DNA from: Fomitopsis serialis
Lineage: Eukaryota; Basidiomycota; Agaricomycetes; Polyporales; Fomitopsidaceae
Assembly (NCBI RefSeq): GCF_022376445.1
Contig: NW_025955096.1
Coordinates: 50,270-114,269 of the forward strand
DNA: 64,000 nucleotides
Direction: 5' to 3'
Shown here: positions 22,801 through 33,843 of the stretch, in pieces
Layout of the letters: every line of letters begins with the position of its first letter
How positions within the stretch are numbered: the stretch's first letter is position 1
The notes under the pieces: generated by a model
Told to the model about the DNA's origin: nothing
Databases searched by the model: none
The model's input: the letters and a program-made list of their open reading frames with translations, nothing else
Program-made: the position numbers and the translations under genes

Positions 22801-23321
22801 GAGAGGGAGGGCTTACCGGCGTTGATGAAGACGACGCGGTTGGAGGGCGCGGAGGGGTCTGCTACGATCCAGGCGCGGCTCCGCTGGCGCATGTGCAGAC
22901 CTGTGTCGGTTTGCTGCCTGTCTGCGTAGCCCTGGCGTCGGTCGTGAGTCGGCATTCGGCGGTGAGAGTGAGAGCACGACTTACCATCATGTTCGTTTCA
23001 ACCACCGGCCTGCACGCTTATATGAGATTCATTCGTCAGTGTAGAGCGGTGTCTCGTACCCTGTGATGTCTCCGATGCCTGTTCACTAAGTCTCAGCATC
23101 GTGCATTGCTCGGGCACGTACATGCACGCACCTAATCCCAGTAGATACTCCCCGTTCGAGACTCCCATACTCGCATTCCAGTTCTGCTGCACCCGTGCTC
23201 CTGGTACGCGTACAGACGTGATTGCGCTCACCCACAACAAGCCCTTCCCGAGGAGCTCCGCCGAGGAGCGCATCAAGCTCCATATGTCGAGGGTGAGGTC
23301 GGATGTGTCGGCGATGTACAT
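19853..23321 (-). CDS. Neutral/alkaline non-lysosomal ceramidase
   Basis: About 15 exons on the minus strand follow the family end to end: YLLGLGIGDITGPVVETNMMGYA, RVVFINADIGMGDTGIR, the metal-site motif ATHSHAGVGGY, GNATVVGANINRSP, FFPVHGTSLYQ, LISGDNKG, FIAGFTQ, NVGDTSPNT, CDFEHSTCGN, GPGFRISDFE, NPFWEFVK, NLVMLIIPGEMTTMAGRRIR, GEDAYVVVAG, EGASTIFG and a C-terminal beta-sandwich ending GTITPFIGRSSNFTVA. The enzyme hydrolyses ceramide to sphingosine and fatty acid; the catalytic Ser region GDNKG/GDTSPNT and the zinc His residues are present. I take the ATG at 23321, but the N-terminus lacks a strong signal peptide and an upstream exon is possible. One base is missing at about 22452, after RSPSAY: the frame changes there without splice sites, and one extra T restores the family sequence. 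Confidence 0.88.
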
Positions 23322-24884
23322 GGCGGCTAGCTGTACTGGCCGTTAAGGGCGTGTGTGGATACCGTGAGTTACGTGTGCTCCGTCTGTCCGGCAGGCGAGC
23401 TGCGAACTTGAGTATTAGATTCGTGTACAAAATCGGAACCTTTCAGGGCTACTGACGTGGTGTAAGACAAAAGCAGTGGGGGGGAGAGTTAAGAGGTCGT
23501 CAGCTGCAGGCGAGGGCTTGCACGCGCGCGGGTGACCGGGCCCGAGAGACGGCTCGGTGTGATCACAAAAGGCGCGCGTTCAGTAGTACAGGCTTTTTGG
23601 GCATCCCCGGTCTTTCGGTGTTGCATACGCGCTCTATGATGACTGGAATCCGGTACACACGCGACACGGTGCAGAATGAGGACGTCTGAAATCTGGCCCA
23701 GATTCGTTCCTATATATGCAAACAGGACGGGATTTCTGGCGGGTGGAAATGTTGGCGATTTCAATAAATCTTCCTTATACTGTAGAGGTGCTGTGCGACC
23801 GGCCCAAATCTCGTCCTGTTTGCAGAATTTACGAGTGCACTTGGTCCGCATCTAGGCCGGTTGATCTGACGCATGTTTTCGGTGTCTACAGTTTAGTACA
23901 GCAGGTATGACTTATTGGCTAAATTACTTACTTCCAACTCGTTTGTCTGTAGTCTTGCTTTGACAGCGATGGCCATTCCAAGTTCGTACGTTGCCCTGCG
24001 GTCGACTCGATGTCAGTACATCTGCAGTAAATCTCGAATCCGAGAAATCAAGACAGACGTGACTAGTTCATCCTTTAATGTGCCTTTCATCCAAGCCCCG
24101 CAGCTGACACTTGCGCAGTCGATGATCATGATGTCCTTGCGAGTATAGGGCTTTCCACGTCGTGAGTAAATTGATGCTCTCGAAGCCGTGGCACGTCGAT
24201 TGTCACGGACACCTTGGCTGTCTGCTGCGTGAAATCTGGAGATAATGACGGCATCTCAGTCGCATGCTCGCGGGACGTGATGAGACCGTTAGACCCGTGT
24301 CTCAGCCACCAGCGCAGACCAAGACGGATCTTCGAGACGATCTGGTAAATTGAGGGCAACAAGCGCGGAGATCAAAGTCTGAGTCGTCAAGATTCGTCGG
24401 GTGCGATCGATCGACCGCCAATCCCAGATTGAGTGTGACGCGCGGAGGATGCGAGGTTGACAAGAATGAAGATGGGAGTGTCGCGTACCTACTTCAACCG
24501 ATTTGGCGATGTATGTAACGTCGACGAATGGGGAGTGCGCTTGCTATGCGTCGACAGCGCGACTCTTTGGCTGTTGCGCGCTGGTTCCCCGCATGTCACG
24601 TACATCGCTGAATTAGAGCGCGCATGTGCGGAATGACCACTTTCAGAGATTCAAGGGTCCATTGACGAACGAACGACGTGTTCTGGCCAGGGAACATAGA
24701 GCACGGCGCCGCTGGGACGCGACGCGTGCTGGACGCGTCAGGTCACGGGACTGCGCCATTTGGGAACGATGGTCCGTGCGTGGGAAAAGCGTCCGCGGTT
24801 GGGGGAGCTGGCTGTGACATGCCCTCAGTCGCGATCTGTCACCACCCATACCGCCGTGACGGACGCCATCCACGCAGTCTCGAG
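23322..24884. other. Intergenic, divergent promoters of ceramidase and F-box-like gene
   Basis: About 1.56 kb with no gene. It contains the inverted repeat at 23717-23824 and otherwise no recognised element. Confidence 0.45.
23717..23824. repeat. Short inverted repeat with 64-bp loop
   Basis: The left arm TGCAAACAGGACGGGATTT (23717-) pairs with the right arm ending at 23823 (AAATCTCGTCCTGTTTGCA), with two mismatches over about 20 bp. As RNA it would form a long-stem hairpin; as DNA it could be a degenerate transposon end pair. Confidence 0.6.
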
Positions 24885-27800
24885 ATGGCTTTCAGCATCC
24901 TCTCCATGGCCAACGACGACGACGAGCGCAAGAGCATCGTCTTCAAGGGCAAGTCCCCCCTCTTCTGGCCCCATCTCCCCCCAGAGGTCGTTCGGTGAGT
25001 CGCTCGCGCCCGGTGCGCCACTCGACGTTAACGGCAGCGTAGCCTCATCGCCACATTCCATCTCCTCAATGTCGCGCCCGACGCGCAATGTCCCGAGACG
25101 TGGCAGCACCCTCAAATGTGGCCTTCCCGCTTTGTCTGGTCTTTGATTCGCGACACCTACGAGGTCGAACGGCTCATGCGCGTATATCCGTCGTGGGGCG
25201 CAGCTCGTGAGTCTACCATTCATATCCGCTCATTGTCGCGCGGGCATACGTCGTCCTTTGTCCCTCTCGCTCCTCCCTACATGCAATCGTCCCAACGTCG
25301 ATATCGACGATGTCGTCTTTCACATTCACTCGCGTCCTTGACCGTGACCGCGTCGCGCCTTGCGGAGCTTGATAGCTCCGGCGACGCTGGGTCCCTGCTG
25401 CGCCCTTATCGCCCGGGTCTATGCGCAATACCCGTCATCCTGAAGTCAGACAGCGCGTATCGCTATCACCGTCGATGAGACGAGTCTTGCGCGTAGTCCC
25501 AAACCATTGTGGCGCAAGCCATTCGGACGCTAAGTCCATCCTGTGTCTATGCCGACTGGTGCGGTGCATGTTGGCCGTGCATTGACCGCATTTCCGTTGA
25601 TCACCGCGAGCGATGATTCATCTCCGCGCACATTGCTGTTTCACCTTCATGAAATACGCGCCTTTCATTTTGCGTCATGTATGAAGATGCTGCATTTTCC
25701 GCTGCATGGAGCATACCATTGGCGCGGTGCTTTTCGGTAGTTCTCAGACATCGTGCGTTCGCGTGGGCGACGTTTACCTGTCCCCCTGGTTCGGCAGTAC
25801 CCTGTGCAGAGGCCGAGGGAAACAATGTATAGCCCCGTCACTGTACACTCTGTACCTGAATTCGATATAATGATGCTCATTTTGTTGATCTCGCAGTTGA
25901 ATATCATGCCTTTTGGCGACAAGCATGTGTCATGATTGACCCTCAAGACCTGCTCATCCACCATTCTGTCATCCACCCAACATCAAAAGGCGGTTCCGCC
26001 AACGCAAAGCCCGTGCGGCTATCCCCATATCAGCATTTTCGCAACATCTTCGGCTGCTCTTGTATCGTCTGCCGCATCAACTATCCATTCACGCCCAACG
26101 GCCTCGCCGTGGCGAAGCGCGCCATCACGAACCCATGGTTAGGACAAGTCATGGCGTGCAAGGACCATCGAAAATCTACGTTCTGTGGGTGTGCCTCCGC
26201 GAGGCGCCCACAATGGAAGGCGAGGCGGAGTATGCGCAGGGCCTGTCGGTCTGCGCGGTAGAGAACGAGGACGACCAGACGTGGCCGGGCGTCGAAACCA
26301 CATGCCGAATGTGCCGGAAACAGGGTATCTGGCTGGCGGCGAAGCACGATCCCCTGGAGCGCGAGGCGGTAGGCGGCAACCCTCAGCTCACGGCAGACGA
26401 CTGGGAGACCCGACAGGCGATCGAAGCCTTCGTGGACCTCGGCGAGGGTATGATCAAGGACGTGCTGGAGCTCGCGAAGGAGAAACATTGGTTCAAAGTA
26501 AACACTAAGCTAGCGGACATGCTCTCGCAGGCGCTTGCCGCGTCGCGGTTCGCGGGGCGCGGAGAGGGCGCGGAGGGGTACGTGAGCGAAGAGGAGCTGA
26601 GTGAGGAGGAGGAGGACGCGGAGCTGGTGAGCATCACGGAGGACGCGGCGGGCATTCGGGAGCTCGCGATCACGGACTTTGCGCGGAATCGCATCCTGGA
26701 CGGGCACTGGGTGAACCCCACGGACGAGTACAACATGCGTTGGGTGAGCACGACCGCTAACACTCCCCAGGCACAGCACCCGTGCCCATGGAACGCGGGA
26801 TCTGTGTTCGACGGCGCGCTGGAGGATGGCGAGGCACACGCGGACGGCGGGGAGCTCGCGCACCCGCGTCCGAAGACGATCGCCGCGCTGCGCCCGCCGA
26901 CGTACAATATATCCAGCATGACATACCAGGCGTACGTCAAGCAGTTCCGGGACATCGTCTTCCCCGCGATGCAGAACGTTGTGCAGCGACTCGCGGCGGA
27001 GTGCGCGGCCGACGGGAAGGACGCGGTGGAGGTCGCGCGGGGGATGTCGGTGGACGACGTCGCCGTGGCGCTAAGGGACGAGGCGGTGTGGCGGACGGGC
27101 GTGGACTGGCTCGAGTGGCGCGCGAACCAGCAGGAGCACGATCGTAGGCGGCGGAGGGAGAAGGACGACGATGCGGAGTCGACATCGTCCCGATCGAGCG
27201 GGTCGCATATGACAAGTCCCGGATTGTCGACCACGACGCTACAGACGACGCCGTCGCCCCCACCGAGTAGCGTCAAGGACGATGACGCGATGTCGTCCTC
27301 CCCTGTGTCGGCCATCCCGCCTGCGCTGGAGTCGAGCCCGATCCTCAAGTCCCCGCAGCTGATGCACCCCATTCCGTATGTTCCCGCGAAGGTATCCCAT
27401 CTCCCAGAGTATAGCATCGGCACGTTCCGATCGGTACGTTTCTTTGTTCTTGATGCGAGTATTACTGACCGCACCGTCTAGTCGTGGGCGAATGCTTGCG
27501 CTCCGCTGTACCAGTGCTATTGCTCCATCTGCCAACGACGCGTCATGCAGATGAATGCTGCGGCCAACGCTGCAGCGGTCCAGGACCAGACCGCCACGTC
27601 CGACGTCACCCCGCTGTGCAGATTCCTCAGGTGCAAGTGGAGATGTGCGCGCGGAGGAAGAGGAAGAAGAGGAGGAGACGATGACGACGACGATGTGGAG
27701 GAGAGCGTGTCCGAGCTGGACATGTCAGAGTATGAGGTAGTCCTCCGCGGGGTGAACCCACGCAAGCGGTCCTCGCAGGAGCTCGACGTCGACGCGTACT

Positions 27801-28038
27801 CAGACACGAAGACGGATGCTGCGCGGCGGGCGGCTCGCCGCCGAAGCGTGCACGGACGGATGGATCGTACTCACCATCGATGGTCCCGATGACGCCCTCG
27901 CCCGGCCGGTTACGCAAACGCCCGTCGGAGGAGCTCGAGGAGGACAGCGAGGCCGCGCAGGGCAACGGCGAGCACAAGCGGTCGCGGACGGAGTCGCATC
28001 CGCGGAGCGTGAGTGCGAGTGCAGAGGTGGTCGCGTAG
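24885..28038 (+). CDS. F-box-like protein of unknown function, about 790 residues, several frame breaks
   Basis: Exons 24885-24994, 25043-25206, 25897-27433 and 27482-28038. Near the N-terminus, FWPHLPPEVVRLIATFHLL has the spacing of an F-box-like helix pair, so a link to SCF ubiquitin ligases is possible. Next come two Cys clusters (CSCIVCRINYP and CRMCRKQGIW), an acidic run, a conserved ARNRILDGHWVNPTDEYNM block, a CYCSICQRR motif and a basic/acidic tail with nuclear-localisation-like KRAR and RLRKRP. I recall large proteins like this conserved in Agaricomycetes without a known role. The frame must shift at about 26188 (GGGG to GGG), 27613, 27650, 27678 and 27811. Adding five bases makes the CDS divisible by three and lets the tail end at TAG 28038. 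Intron 2 (25207-25896, 690 bp) is far longer than its neighbours. Confidence 0.7.
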
Positions 28039-28982
28039 GTCCCTGCGTTGTTATCCGATAGCTCGTGCCCGTGCGCGGAAAGGGTACGAGACGGACCTTG
28101 GGCTGTCAGGCCCTCTACCGCGTGGGTCCCGCACGGCGTCCTGGTTCACTCGGGCTGGCAGGCTAGCTGAAGACGGCCGTTTCGTGTTGTTGTCCGGCGT
28201 GTTCGGCTGGGTGTCGAGCCTTCCGTCATCGATCGGGATGTCTCGCGTGCCGTCAACGCGTCGCGGAGGTTGTCGCGCGTGGTCGCCTACGTCGTTCGTC
28301 GCGTCGAGGCGAGGACTGACTCTCACTTCGTTCTCCCACTGATCTTTTTCGCGTTTCGCTTCATTGTACAATCATTGTATGCATCCCCTGTTCACTCTGT
28401 CGCCGCATCTCCGCCCCCCTCCCCTGATCCCCTCTCCTCTCGCATTGCAGTAACACTTATCTTCTCTGATCTGTACGTGTGTTGGTGTGGTCGCTTGTGT
28501 GTGTGAGCATTAGGTATTGGTGTCGCTGTTGACGTGTGTTGCGTTGATGTTCAGGAGGAGCTCCCTGAAAGCTGTAGTGTAGAACGCAAAGGACTGTTGT
28601 ACAAGTAGCTACCTGCACGCATTGGATAACATTATTTTTCCGATGATTCTGTGTTGCCTGTGTCTATTGAGGACATGCAAATATGTCGTCGTGGTGCTCG
28701 CAAGCTCGCAGAATGAAGCAGGTCGGACGGCATGCGCTGATTGTTGTACCGCTGGTGGTCGAACCACTGTGTCGGATGTCCTTAGGCATATGGATATCGG
28801 ATTTCTTGGGACAACCGCATGCATACCAATACACAAGGTTCGGGACGTTGGTAGGACATCAAGTAAACCGGATCCCCCTACGTAGATGTATCGATTCTGG
28901 CGGCATAGGTCATGAGGATGTTTGAGGAGCGGCGACAACTTACCTCTGTCCCCAATGCAGAGTTGCGAGTCCGTACCTGTCC
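28039..28982. other. Intergenic, 3' of the F-box-like gene
   Basis: About 940 bp before the foldback element, with pyrimidine-rich and GT-rich tracts. No gene is recognised. Confidence 0.4.
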
Positions 28983-28990
28983 GTACGTGG

Positions 28991-29515
28991 CACCTAGACA
29001 TCACTGATAAGACGCCTTGGTAGGCTGCCAAGCGCCCCCGGCGTGGCAGCCTAGCAAGGCTGCAAACCCTTCTAAACGCCATCTGCCAGTTTCTGGGCAG
29101 TTTCCCCTCGCCCTTTTCCTCTATAAGGTAACAATCCCTTCTGCCCCTTCGCGCACGCCCAAGTTCCTCCGGCGGCCCACGTGCTGCGTGGCTGAGGGCG
29201 CTCCCCGATCAAGGATCTCGTATCCCGATCCCCCGCGTCGCGCCCGATGTTCGGTAAGCCGCTGCCGCCCCCGCTGAGCTCGCCGCCACCGCGTACGCGC
29301 CCACAGCGTTGCGCTCGCCGTCGCCGTCAACGACAACGACGGGCTCCGCGAGGGTGTCGAGTCCACACCGACTCGGATGCTGCCGAGTGGTGCGTTCCCG
29401 AGCCTCGCGGGCACTCCCACGGCTGTTGATGGGGAGATTCCCACGCATGCTCGCCGCCGCGCCTGGCGCTGTGCTCGCTGTCGACGACGACGAGCTTGAG
29501 TATCTCGCTCCCCTG
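28991..29515 (+). repeat. Left inverted arm of the foldback element
   Basis: GC-rich arm that I read as identical, inverted, to 31087-31611. Open frames inside it recur on the opposite strand of the other arm with the same length and sequence. A GTAAGC...CCACAG stretch (about 29250-29304) looks like an intron, hinting at a captured gene piece. Confidence 0.85.
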
Positions 29516-31086
29516 TCCGTTCCTCGTCGCGATTTTGTGCTACATACATATAGTATCAATTTGAACACTGTATATAGGCCTCTATTGTATATAGAATCAG
29601 TAGTTACCTCGGAATTGTATGAATTTACATCCAGTTATGCCTGTGCATTATGCATGGATAGAGCGGTCAAAAGCGAGAATAATGTGCTCTTTTATACTCA
29701 TTGTTACTACTGTTATGATACATAACTAGTCTCTCAATACTATAGGCAAGCCATCCTGCCCTGTAAGTGAAAACTCCGCCATAAGTGGCCATGTATAACA
29801 TCTCAACCAATGTACTGGTACTCAAAGAAACAGTACTAATATACTCATTGAATGCATGCATGCTTACTCACTACTTGTTGTACGGTCTCTGTAGCAACTG
29901 GGGTTGATAGAGGTCAAATGTAGGTGGAATGCCACACATATGGCTGGCTCTGTTGCACAGCATCTAATGCATGTATATACACAGATCTTGAATGTTTTGG
30001 CATCTATTAGTGCTAACAAACAATGCTAGGGTATAAAAACATAACAGGATTGTATGCACACCATGCGATGCGATGATGTTCGCACTGGTGGCTGACCCAG
30101 TGGCTGAGAAAAAGAGTGAGTCGGAATCATGCACCTCGTCCTTGATTGGCGTCGGATAAAACGGAAATAGTACCCACTAATGGTAAAACAATGTTAGTAC
30201 TTGTCCGAAGTTGTTTTGAGTCAATGAGGTGACAGCCGGTGGGTCTGTATGCAGAAGTGGTCGTAGTGGCGTGAAAGCGCCCGTACACTCGTTAAGTGTG
30301 CAATGCACTCGAGCGATGTTCACTCGGGCACCGCTTCGGGCATGTCCCCGAACTGCCCGAGATGATGTTCGTCTCGCTCTACACGACTTCCTGCTTGTCC
30401 AATCCCAAAGAGACCTCACATATAGCATTGAGATATACAATACATACTGTATACCAAGTTTGGAGACAATCCAACCACAGGGTATGACGTGATAAGTTCT
30501 TCTCCTTCCTGTAGCCACCTATAGCTAATTGAATGAATGCCCTTGTCATCTCATCTTAGAAACTTATTGTAAGTGTATTCCATACAGATATGATGCCAAT
30601 GTAGATTCTGAGAAGTTGTCATAATGTCTGGATGCATGTAGAGGCTCCAAATGAATGGATATGCTTTTTGTACATGTGAACATCCTCATAACATTGAGGC
30701 ACATATACTAGTCCTGATACTGTGAGTATACATAAAACAGTACATGAATGTTCTTGCAACATACTGGTAGAGCTTTCATGAGCTACAGTGGAGAGGTTGT
30801 AATGTTATGCATGCCCCCTTATGGCGAAGTTTCGCATTTTGGGGCCAGTAATCCTTCATCAAACACTATGTATTGCTTGTGGATAATCATACCAGTTATC
30901 TAGAGTTTATGAGAGCATATTATGCTCACTTCTGACCGCTCTATTGATGGGTACTAGGTAGGCATTACTGGGGAGATAGTCATACTATTCCGAGGTAACA
31001 ACACATTGTATACACTTTATAAGCCTATATACACTTTGAATATCACTACTAGATACATGGCTCAAGAAATTGTGGCAAGAAACGAA

Positions 31087-31611
31087 GAGGGGAGCGAGAT
31101 ACTCAAGCTCGTCGTCGTCGACAGCGAGCACAGCGCCAGGCGCGGCGGCGAGCATGCGTGGGAATCTCCCCATCAACAGCCGTGGGAGTGCCCGCGAGGC
31201 TCGGGAACGCACCACTCGGCAGCATCCGAGTCGGTGTGGACTCGACACCCTCGCGGAGCCCGTCGTTGTCGTTGACGGCGACGGCGAGCGCAACGCTGTG
31301 GGCGCGTACGCGGTGGCGGCGAGCTCAGCGGGGGCGGCAGCGGCTTACCGAACATCGGGCGCGACGCGGGGGATCGGGATACGAGATCCTTGATCGGGGA
31401 GCGCCCTCAGCCACGCAGCACGTGGGCCGCCGGAGGAACTTGGGCGTGCGCGAAGGGGCAGAAGGGATTGTTACCTTATAGAGGAAAAGGGCGAGGGGAA
31501 ACTGCCCAGAAACTGGCAGATGGCGTTTAGAAGGGTTTGCAGCCTTGCTAGGCTGCCACGCCGGGGGCGCTTGGCAGCCTACCAAGGCGTCTTATCAGTG
31601 ATGTCTAGGTG
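31087..31611 (-). repeat. Right inverted arm of the foldback element
   Basis: Reverse complement of 28991-29515. The outer edge is exact: identity stops at 31611, where the target duplication starts. Confidence 0.85.
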
Positions 31612-31640
31612 GTACGTGGGCGATCGTCTTCGCGCGATAA

Positions 31641-32226
31641 TACTATATCGGGTCACGATCTCGGCCACCCTAGCAATCGACAAAGCCTCCTCACTCTGTG
31701 TGGGCCATGATGACCTGAATTCTTGTGAGAAGGTATGTTAAAAGACCTCAGGAATATGAGAAAAATATGAGAAAAATACACAAACATTGAGTCAAGCTCG
31801 GTAGCCAAATCTCTGGTCGAGAGTAGGATGAGCCCACACTGACTAGGAAGTCGGTCACATCATCGGAAAATAGCTTGCTACATTGCAGAAGCCGACCTTC
31901 GTGGTCTGCATTTCATAGAAATATATTTGAATATATGACCTTGATTGTTTCTAGGCCATGATGCATCAGAATTCGAGTGAGGTACCCAGTCATGGACGAG
32001 CGGTCCAGGATATCAAGCCACTGCTTACCAAAAATGGGTATCATCGCAAAGGGTGATTTTTCCTGCACACACATCTCAATGCATTGGCTTCAAATTTTGT
32101 ACAGGCATTAAACGAATGTATAGAAACATGCTACAATTTATTTCATAGCTATAGAAGGCATGGTTGTTGAATGAGGCTCGAGTGTCCGACTAGCTAGGCT
32201 GTCCGAGATCGTGACCCGATATAGTA
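31641..32226. mobile_element. MITE with about 34-bp terminal inverted repeats and TA ends
   Basis: The left end TACTATATCGGGTCACGATC (from 31641) matches the right end read in reverse (to 32226), with two mismatches over about 34 bp. If TA is the target duplication, the repeats begin CTATATCGGG, as in Tc1/mariner-like MITEs; a 3-bp TWA target (PIF/Harbinger) cannot be excluded. The 586-bp body is AT-rich, has no ORF, and holds two loose copies of a GGCCATGATG...GAATTC...GAGGTA unit (about 31701 and 31953) and a repeated ATATGAGAAAA. It lies only 22 bp from the foldback element. Confidence 0.75.
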
Positions 32227-32609
32227 AACTCACTGCCCGTTCGAGCCTTGGCCTTAGTAGGAGCACTTCGCCACCGCCGTCGCCTCGCCTCGACTCGGCT
32301 CAGCGTCGTCTACGCACGACGGTTCATAGTGCAACGACCGAGCTGCGAGTCCCGGCGCATGAGTATTGACGACAATATTTTAGCTGATTGTGTCACAGCC
32401 GATTGTCTCATCAAAGAGTGCTTATGTCCAGTGTCGGCGCTGCACATACATGTGAAATTCCGCAGAGTAAGCCACCGCCGGCCAAATGATCAGCCCGGAA
32501 TTCGCCACCGTCGTGGGCTCATTCCGAGTCGAGCGTCCTCCCTTCACGGACGAGTAGTTCAAAAGTATGGTCGCACCACCATTCGCTCGACGGTACGACC
32601 TGGAACGCT
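32227..32609 (+). promoter_or_regulatory. Upstream region of panB
   Basis: The 383 bp between the MITE end and the panB start must contain its promoter. The MITE therefore sits immediately upstream and may influence expression. No TATA box is evident. Confidence 0.35.
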
Positions 32610-33632
32610 ATGTTCGCCAGACAGCAGATCCGAAGTATGCGACTCCAGCAGATCGCAGGCAACGGGCGGCGGTGGATGAGCGTACGTCCTGAGGAGAGGG
32701 CACCCGAGAGTAAGTCTTGCTCCCTCTGTTCGTCGAGTCTTTGCAGCTCACGGAGAATAGATGCGGCGCGGAAGAAGATCACCATTCAGCACCTGCACGG
32801 CATGAAGAGGAAACGCACCCCTATCGCGATGCTGACCGCCTACGACTTTCCAACCGGCCGCGCCTGCGAGGCCCACGGCGTCGACATCACCCTCGTCGGC
32901 GACTCTCTCGCGCAAGTCTGCCTCGGCTACGACGCGACGACGCGGCTCACGCTCGACGAGATGATCCACCACTGCCGCGCGGTCGCGCGGGGCAGCGCGG
33001 CGCCCCTCCTCGTCGCGGACATGCCGTTCGGGACCTACCACGCCGGCGCGGACGACGCGGTGCGCAATGCGGTGCGGCTCGTGCGCGAGGGCGGCGCCGA
33101 GGCGGTGAAGATCGAGGGAGGGAGGGAGGTCGTGGACACGGTGCGGCGGCTGACGACGGTCGGGATCCCGGTCATGGGCCACATCGGCCTGCTTCCCCAG
33201 CGGCAAGCGATCCTATCGGGCTACCGCGTCCAAGGCAGGAGTGCGGGGGATGCGCTGGGTCTGGTGGACAGCGCGCTCGCGCTGGAGGACGCTGGGGCGT
33301 TCGCGATCGTGCTCGAGGCGATCCCGCACGCTGTCGGCTCGCACATTACCCGACGTCTGCGCCAGGCGGCTACGATTGGCATCGGGGCGGGGTGGGAGAC
33401 GGACGGGCAGGTCCTTGTCTGGGACGACCTGATGGGCACCTGGGGCGGGCACAAGGCGAAGTTCGTGCGCCGGTTCGGGGACGTGCGCGGCGAGGTCGAG
33501 AGAGGGGTGAAGGCGTACGTGCAGGCGGTGAGGGACCGCAGCTTCCCTTCGGACAGCGAGAGCTACGAGATGCCCGCGGAGGAGGCGGAGAGGTTCTGCA
33601 AGCTCACGGAGATTGGGAACGACCAGCCGTGA
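32610..33632 (+). CDS. panB: 3-methyl-2-oxobutanoate (ketopantoate) hydroxymethyltransferase
   Basis: This enzyme transfers a hydroxymethyl group from 5,10-methylene-tetrahydrofolate to alpha-ketoisovalerate, the first committed step to pantothenate and CoA. The protein shows the family blocks in order: KKITIQHLHGMK, TPIAMLTAYDFPTGR, VDITLVGDSLAQVCLGY (metal-binding Asp), LLVADMPFGTYH (second Asp), AVKIEGG (substrate Lys and Glu), GIPVMGHIGLLPQ, EDAGAFAIVLEAIPH (catalytic Glu), IGIGAG and GQVLVWDDLMG. The 40-60 residue N-terminus is basic and rich in Arg/Gln/Ser, like a mitochondrial targeting peptide. A 51-nt GTAAGT...AATAG segment at about 32711-32761 is probably an intron, giving about 323 residues; reading through it also stays in frame (340). 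All catalytic residues I can check are intact. Confidence 0.93.
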   Translation: MFARQQIRSMRLQQIAGNGRRWMSVRPEERAPESKSCSLCSSSLCSSRRIDAARKKITIQHLHGMKRKRTPIAMLTAYDFPTGRACEAHGVDITLVGDSLAQVCLGYDATTRLTLDEMIHHCRAVARGSAAPLLVADMPFGTYHAGADDAVRNAVRLVREGGAEAVKIEGGREVVDTVRRLTTVGIPVMGHIGLLPQRQAILSGYRVQGRSAGDALGLVDSALALEDAGAFAIVLEAIPHAVGSHITRRLRQAATIGIGAGWETDGQVLVWDDLMGTWGGHKAKFVRRFGDVRGEVERGVKAYVQAVRDRSFPSDSESYEMPAEEAERFCKLTEIGNDQP

Positions 33633-33843
33633 CGGCGGTAGGCAGAGCTTTTGTCGGAAGCGTAAAGTTTATTCAGTATCTATAGCATACGACACTGCTA
33701 CTCGGTTCGATCTGTCATGTGAGTTCGTCCGTCTTCGCCTGCTAATTCGCTGCTAACTGTGCACGTTCATCGTGTGATGCAGTTCGTTTTTGTAGAGGTA
33801 GACAATAGCATCCCTCGACCGTGAGCGTGTGTACGGTGCTGCA

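Larger units (their letters stand above)
28983..31619. mobile_element. Foldback/long-TIR transposon (hAT-like 8-bp target duplication), non-autonomous
   Basis: The element proper is 28991-31611 (2621 bp). It starts CACCTAGACATCACTG and ends with the exact reverse complement. It is flanked directly on both sides by GTACGTGG (28983-28990 and 31612-31619), an 8-bp target-site duplication. The outer 525 bp of the two arms pair with no indel: paired coordinates always sum to 60602. Inner parts (to about 29700 and 30905) are still alignable but clearly diverged. The AT-rich centre has no ORF, so no transposase is encoded. An 8-bp duplication and CA...TG ends suit the hAT superfamily. Each arm has a TATAAGG-like box facing inward (29122 in the left arm). 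It must have been moved by a transposase from elsewhere. Confidence 0.85.

Noticed and set aside
29247..29429. ORFs inside the foldback arms as genes
   Set aside because: They are present identically on both arms, are very Arg/Pro-rich and lack family resemblance; at most they are remnants of a captured fragment.
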